DNA from: a virus | Length of the DNA: 64,000 bases | Strand: one strand, 5' to 3' | Virus record (IMG/VR): IMGVR_UViG_3300034418_006779 | Location: 45,079-109,078 of that record | Part shown: piece by piece, positions 60,334 to 64,000 of the stretch | Numbering within the stretch: the first letter of the stretch is position 1 | Layout: every line of letters begins with the position of its first letter | Notes under the pieces: model-generated | The model's database searches: none | Seen by the model: only the letters and a program-made list of their open reading frames with translations | Told to the model about the DNA's origin: nothing | Program-made: the position numbers and the translations under genes

Positions 60334-60466
60334 GGTTTTTACGGGGTTTGCGGTTAAGGGCATAAATGTAAGCTATGATACATGCCACAACAATAATAGT
60401 CATAAGTTCTATTTTAACGGATTGGATGATCAGCGCATCTAAATGAACGGAGTGACTTAACAGCAT
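60326..60466 (-). CDS. Small membrane protein, about 46 residues
   Basis: From the ATG at 60466 the frame runs MLLSHSVHLDALIIQS..., then a hydrophobic segment (IIVVACIIAYIYAL) and a basic tail (NRKPRKNHG), stop TAA at 60326. The same frame is open upstream to about 60601 and reads KYGLLPFAFIAGLGYSRFW, which looks like another membrane segment, so the true start may lie further upstream at a non-ATG codon. It overlaps the next gene by 8 bases. Confidence 0.5.
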   Translation of the reverse strand: MLLSHSVHLDALIIQSVKIELMTIIVVACIIAYIYALNRKPRKNHG

Positions 60467-60584
60467 TCCCGTGCGCCAAAAGCGGGAATAACCCAACCCT
60501 GCTATGAAAGCGAAGGGAAGAAGTCCGTATTTAACGAGGGTCCTGTCGGGAGTAGGCGTAATTAACGTCTGCGGCCCTAAAAAA

Positions 60585-60600
60585 AGGGGCCGAAGCCCCT
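60585..60600 (-). terminator. UUCG-loop terminator with T run
   Basis: AGGGGC-TTCG-GCCCCT followed by seven T on the minus strand, right after the stop at 60607. Confidence 0.9.
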
Positions 60601-60606
60601 CCTTAA

Positions 60607-60900
60607 TTAAACTTTTGATATTGCCTCTGCAGGCAAGAGTATTTCAGGATACCCATCCTCGTGTTTCATTATGACGTCTTTACCATCATAAGTCATTCTT
60701 GCAAGCTTCTCCATGATTACATGGAAGCGATCAGTGCTAATCATAACCACTGTACCACCACCCCAATCACGGCAATGCGCGTCAATCCACTCTCTCGACA
60801 CGGTGTTTACTACTTCACCATTAGAAAGACATAGATACTCTCCAGTCTTTTTTATGGGATAGAATACAAAACCTTTACGGTAATCAATAATTAGTTTCAT
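60607..60900 (-). CDS. Hypothetical protein, 97 residues
   Basis: Alpha/beta, with a Gly-rich turn (CRDWGGGTVVMIS) and His residues. Not recognised. Leader TTTAAACTATAAAACT. Confidence 0.74.
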   Translation of the reverse strand: MKLIIDYRKGFVFYPIKKTGEYLCLSNGEVVNTVSREWIDAHCRDWGGGTVVMISTDRFHVIMEKLARMTYDGKDVIMKHEDGYPEILLPAEAISKV

Positions 60901-60932
60901 AGTTTTATAGTTTAAATGTTATTTCCTCTTGA

Positions 60933-61145
60933 TTAGCTAAGACTATGCAGACACTGATGGTGTGTCCAAAATCTTACACTCCGGATACCGTTATGCTCAA
61001 GCCTCATATTATGCTTTTCGCAAAACTTACATAGCTTCTCTAGGTCATCTACAGATGATAGTCTAAACTCATCAGGTGACCCCGGCTCAAAGTACTCACA
61101 TTGTACCTCAAACACGTCTGTTTTCATTATGAATTTTAGTGTCAT
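60933..61145 (-). CDS. Hypothetical protein, 70 residues
   Basis: An acidic N-terminus and a Cys/His-containing C-terminal half (LCKFCEKHNMRLEHNG, WTHHQCLH) that could hold a metal. Not recognised. Coupled by ATGA overlap to the gene upstream. Confidence 0.7.
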   Translation of the reverse strand: MTLKFIMKTDVFEVQCEYFEPGSPDEFRLSSVDDLEKLCKFCEKHNMRLEHNGIRSVRFWTHHQCLHSLS

Positions 61146-61357
61146 AAGTCTAAATGCTGGTCTAATATTTCAGCACATTTCTTATCTTCATCGTACTCAA
61201 GTATCTCAGGCGATACATCGTGGTCAATCTCAGTGTGTTTATCAGTACACAGTCTGTGCTCCTGATAAAATGGCATGAGTGTTAATCCTTCCTTACCTCG
61301 TAAGTGTTGGATCTGTAGCTTACACTCATTACAAAAGCTTACCATGATTGGTCCCAT
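61142..61357 (-). CDS. Hypothetical Cys/His protein, 71 residues
   Basis: Contains FCNECKLQIQH and HRLCTDKHTEIDH, a pattern able to bind zinc. The start is 61357, with 61345 as alternative; the first has the better leader. Coupled to the next gene. No family is recognised. Confidence 0.68.
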   Translation of the reverse strand: MGPIMVSFCNECKLQIQHLRGKEGLTLMPFYQEHRLCTDKHTEIDHDVSPEILEYDEDKKCAEILDQHLDL

Positions 61358-61363
61358 ATTAAA

Positions 61364-61924
61364 TTACTTAAAAAGTATCTCGTCAAATTTACTTTCAAGT
61401 ATAGATATACACATCCATACATTACCATCATCCTCTTCCTTAGGTCCGCACCACTCTAAATGATGCAGTCCGGTCTCATTAGCCACAAACTTACGCCCTA
61501 GCTTAGATAACTGCTGAAGCATGTTCCCATACTTCTTATCAGTTAATGGGGCAGCAATAGATATTTCCACATCACCACTGCGCAGTTCCTTTCGTTCAAT
61601 TACCCAGCTCTTGTTCTTCTTGATATCAATAGAAGGTTTAAGATCTAGCCTACTAATACCGTAGAGTGTCCGATCCTCTACCGCACATATTCTCACCTGC
61701 TTTCGTTCGTATAAACACTCAGCAGCTCTCTCATTAAGTTGAGCAAACTGTTGATATGAATACTTAACAAACCGTTCAGGGTTAACAACGAAATCAGGAA
61801 AGCACTCATCCCCAATATCACCCTTTCTGCTGATACCAATATACGTGCCCTTATTTCTACCCTCTTTCTGAAGATAATAAATGTTGGCATTGTACCTGTC
61901 TACTAATACTTCTGGTTTTATCAT
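61364..61924 (-). CDS. Hypothetical protein, 186 residues
   Basis: The start is the ATG at 61924 (MIKPEVLVDR), because the longer frame runs into the upstream gene and a terminator. It is alpha/beta with a basic centre (RSGDVEISIAAPLTDKK region) and a Trp-Cys near the end (HLEWCGPKEEDDG). Not recognised. Confidence 0.74.
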   Translation of the reverse strand: MIKPEVLVDRYNANIYYLQKEGRNKGTYIGISRKGDIGDECFPDFVVNPERFVKYSYQQFAQLNERAAECLYERKQVRICAVEDRTLYGISRLDLKPSIDIKKNKSWVIERKELRSGDVEISIAAPLTDKKYGNMLQQLSKLGRKFVANETGLHHLEWCGPKEEDDGNVWMCISILESKFDEILFK

Positions 61925-61940
61925 GATTATAAATGGTTGT

Positions 61941-61964
61941 AGAGCCCCTCCGAAGAGAGGCTCT
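61941..61964 (-). terminator. UUCG-loop terminator
   Basis: AGAGCCTCTC pairs with GAGGGGCTCT (one G-T) around TTCG, directly after the stop at 61974 and before the start at 61924. Confidence 0.75.
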
Positions 61965-61973
61965 GGGTTAAAC

Positions 61974-62474
61974 TTATTTAGGTAATACTCCGTTGTCCAT
62001 CCAATAGACATAGTCTTCTCTTTGTTTGGTAGGAGTACATGGTCCAAGCTCACGCTCATGCCAAGCTACATACTCGTGGTAAGTATGTTCTATGGTACAG
62101 AATGCACCATTTGGGATAGCAGTATGAATACCTACTTGCTCTACTGATTCATGACATATACTTTTCCACGCATCTCTCCATTTGTCCTCATCGAATTCCC
62201 CATTGTATACAAATTCATCATGATTCAAGTATAGCGCTTTCATGCTTCGCTTACTCTGTCCAAGGACATCACACCAATGATCAGCATAGTCAAGGCGCTT
62301 CAGTCTCTCAATCTCAATCTCTTGCCACCTTTCCATCTCTTGATCTTCTTCAGACATAGCCCAGAAGTCTTGACCAGCTTCATCACACTCGTTTTTTTCT
62401 CCCTGACAAGTATAACACAGGGTTGTTTCGAAACCTTCTAAAGGCTCGCCACAATTTCTACATTTGTCACTCAT
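61974..62474 (-). CDS. Zinc-ribbon protein sharing a Cys/Trp module with its neighbour, 166 residues
   Basis: An N-terminal zinc ribbon (CRNCGEPL, CYTCQG) is followed by a charged helix and a C-terminal module: IPNGAFCTIEHTYHEYVAW, then a Gly-Pro and a C-terminal Tyr-Trp element (YVYWMDNGVLPK). The module recurs in the gene at 62480. Not recognised as a family. It has an A/T-rich leader and is 5 bases from its neighbour, so both form one unit. Confidence 0.78.
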   Translation of the reverse strand: MSDKCRNCGEPLEGFETTLCYTCQGEKNECDEAGQDFWAMSEEDQEMERWQEIEIERLKRLDYADHWCDVLGQSKRSMKALYLNHDEFVYNGEFDEDKWRDAWKSICHESVEQVGIHTAIPNGAFCTIEHTYHEYVAWHERELGPCTPTKQREDYVYWMDNGVLPK

Positions 62475-62479
62475 AATTA

Positions 62480-63826
62480 TTAAAATGGTAATTCTTTATA
62501 CGTCCAATAGTCACATACATTCTCTTCAGTAACAATATCTGCATGATCACACATCCAGTCATCAATTGCAGTCTCAGTTAACTTTGAGAATATTGGGGTG
62601 TTGGGCCACTCTGCTTGAGGAAGCCTGACTCTCCAATCCTCATACCTCCACACTACACTAGGTAGATTTGGTCCAAACATCGGTTGGGTCTTCACTAACC
62701 AATTGCGATAAGCAATCTTAGAGGCCTCAATATCACAGTATGACCCCATAGGCAAGGAGTGCTGCCAAGGACACTCGTGTAAGTCCCATCTACTATTATC
62801 ATACAGCGCACTGTCCCAGAACGCCTCGTTATCTTGAGGGTTCCATCTCACATAGCCGTTATAGCATATACACAAATCCTCATGAAAATCAGGAGGACAT
62901 GGAGCTATCTCATTGACTGGAGGTCCAACATAGAGCGTTTGACTCATTGCGGCCTCTTCACATCTATGGCAACAACAGTCTGGTTCATCAGTACATGGAC
63001 CTCCTACTGCCTTTTGCTCATTAATATATTCCCACATGTGTTCATCCATAGGTGGAGCTAGGATAGCATCAGGCTGCGTGTCCTTCCAGTCTTGTTCAGC
63101 TGAAAGCTGCTCTAAGTACATGTTGTTACACTCACTAGAGCATAACTCATAAGGGTCACATGGTTCTTCATCAGCCACATCAGGATCTTCTCCATGATAG
63201 TAAGCCTCTAATCCTCCAGCATCAATGATGGCTTGTTCTATTCTTGCTTCCCTCATCATCTTAGGTACATCATACATCTGCTTGAATAGATCTAGTACAT
63301 CACTACGAGTTGGTTCATGAACATTGTGTCTTTCAGGCGTAGTCACCAAGCTAGCTGAGTAGCTGCCTGGGTCTATCTCAACACAATACAGTGCTCCAAG
63401 ATACTCTACTGTTGGTAAAGGTCCCCAGTATTTCTCCTTCTCAGTCATGTCTGCTTCCATGGCTTCCTGAACTTGAGTATAAAAACTATCAGTGTTCTCC
63501 TTCCAGACACAATACAGTGCTTCCCATGTTATCTCCTTTATGGGGATGTTACAGTAGCTCATAGCTAGTTCAATAAAGCGAGTGTCTCCAAACTCTTGGT
63601 CAAGGAGTACCTTAAATTGCACCATCTCCCAAGGACTGGTCTTCTCAGGTACAACAAAGTCTAGACCTACGCCCATCTCTAGCTTACGTCTGCCGTCCTC
63701 ATTCTCCCACAGTTCATAGTGGCGATCCTGGAACTTACCCCATGTCTCATCAATACTGTTCCAGACTTGCTGAGGCAGTCCAAGATGAGCAATTACAAAT
63801 ACGAATGGTTTGAATGAATTTTTCAT
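62480..63826 (-). CDS. Large Cys/Trp-rich hypothetical protein, 448 residues
   Basis: Not recognised. It is acidic, with many Trp, Cys and Glu residues. There are repeated Cys pairs (CDPYELCSSECN, CCCHRCEE, CPPDFHEDLCIC) that may bind zinc. The C-terminal 150 residues share a module with the preceding gene: LPMGSYCDIEA...YRNWL...GP, and the ending YWTYKELPF. It starts after the terminator at 63875-63890 with an A/T-rich leader. The neighbour may be a partial copy. Confidence 0.78.
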   Translation of the reverse strand: MKNSFKPFVFVIAHLGLPQQVWNSIDETWGKFQDRHYELWENEDGRRKLEMGVGLDFVVPEKTSPWEMVQFKVLLDQEFGDTRFIELAMSYCNIPIKEITWEALYCVWKENTDSFYTQVQEAMEADMTEKEKYWGPLPTVEYLGALYCVEIDPGSYSASLVTTPERHNVHEPTRSDVLDLFKQMYDVPKMMREARIEQAIIDAGGLEAYYHGEDPDVADEEPCDPYELCSSECNNMYLEQLSAEQDWKDTQPDAILAPPMDEHMWEYINEQKAVGGPCTDEPDCCCHRCEEAAMSQTLYVGPPVNEIAPCPPDFHEDLCICYNGYVRWNPQDNEAFWDSALYDNSRWDLHECPWQHSLPMGSYCDIEASKIAYRNWLVKTQPMFGPNLPSVVWRYEDWRVRLPQAEWPNTPIFSKLTETAIDDWMCDHADIVTEENVCDYWTYKELPF

Positions 63827-63874
63827 GTCTTCTGTTTAAATGGTTTATATTGATTTGATTAGTTACTAAAGAAA

Positions 63875-63890
63875 GAGCCCCGAAGGGCTC
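63875..63890 (-). terminator. UUCG-loop terminator
   Basis: GAGCCC-TTCG-GGGCTC followed by TTTCTTTAG on the minus strand, after the stop at 63899. Confidence 0.8.
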
Positions 63891-63898
63891 CTTAGACA

Positions 63899-64000
63899 TT
63901 ACTTGTCAGCTTCTACGTTAGCCAATGCTTCAGCCAACTTCTCCTCTGATTCTACAAGCTCAACCTCGGGCTTTGTGTAGGTCACCTTTTGGGTCACCTC
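63899..64000 (-). CDS. C-terminus of a hypothetical acidic protein, truncated by window edge
   Basis: The frame is open from the window end to TAA at 63899 and gives 33 residues, ending in an acidic helix (VESEEKLAEALANVEADK). The start lies outside. Not recognised. Confidence 0.65.
   Translation of the reverse strand, partial: EVTQKVTYTKPEVELVESEEKLAEALANVEADK

Noticed and set aside
1-64000. Genome-wide stop-codon reassignment
   Set aside because: TAA, TAG and TGA all end confident genes here (TAG at 51386, TGA at 45763, TAA at 60326), so the window reads well in the standard code.
1-64000. CRISPR array, diversity-generating retroelement, transposon ends
   Set aside because: No regularly spaced direct repeats, reverse transcriptase or transposase motifs, or terminal inverted repeats were found; the only mobile genes seen are the intron endonucleases.

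Overview
The window is part of a double-stranded DNA tailed phage genome, most likely a crAss-like phage (order Crassvirales) of a Bacteroidota host. Evidence: a 6255-residue virion-type protein carries a DPBB RNA polymerase motif (DFDVD). An opposing block encodes a family B DNA polymerase, DnaB-like helicase, Toprim primase, Sak4-like ATPase, SF2 helicase and uracil-DNA glycosylase. Start codons have A/T-rich leaders rather than Shine-Dalgarno sites, and one secreted protein has a Bacteroidota-like signal peptide ending in SAQ. The genus cannot be named from sequence alone.

Layout. 1-20059 (+): the 3' end of one gene and then the giant gene (18.8 kb), which holds a RecB-like PD-(D/E)XK nuclease module, a winged-helix segment, the RNA polymerase barrel and a zincin-type HELGH motif. 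A bidirectional terminator at 20117-20160 separates it from the rest of the window, which is all on the minus strand. 20173-40365 is the replication and nucleotide-metabolism block. Within it the DNA polymerase gene (34887-38773) is cut by two group I introns, each with a GIY-YIG homing endonuclease gene. The introns sit exactly in polymerase motifs A and B; splicing restores a 621-residue polymerase, and I give the splice sites. 40423-52807 holds small, envelope and lysis genes (M23 peptidase, SLT transglycosylase, signal-peptide and membrane proteins) mixed with hairpin-rich noncoding stretches. 52844-58144 has several tRNAs or tRNA-like elements, an AAA+ ATPase and two proteins resembling the C-terminal domain of ribosomal protein bL12. 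58218-64000 has small hypothetical genes, including two tandem genes sharing a Cys/Trp-rich module.

How it fits together. The giant protein would enter the cell with the DNA and transcribe early genes. The minus-strand block replicates DNA (primase, DnaB, PolB, Sak4 partner, resolvase-like nuclease, UDG). Many minus-strand genes sit in small units ending in a GC-rich hairpin with an A/T-rich leader before the next start, and several tRNA-like elements lie 10-45 nt before a start codon, which suggests dense transcript punctuation.

Limits: most small proteins are unrecognised. No homology, tRNA or RNA-covariance search could be run, so tRNA identities and RNA elements are by-eye folds. Where a start was moved from the longest reading frame, the reason is given.
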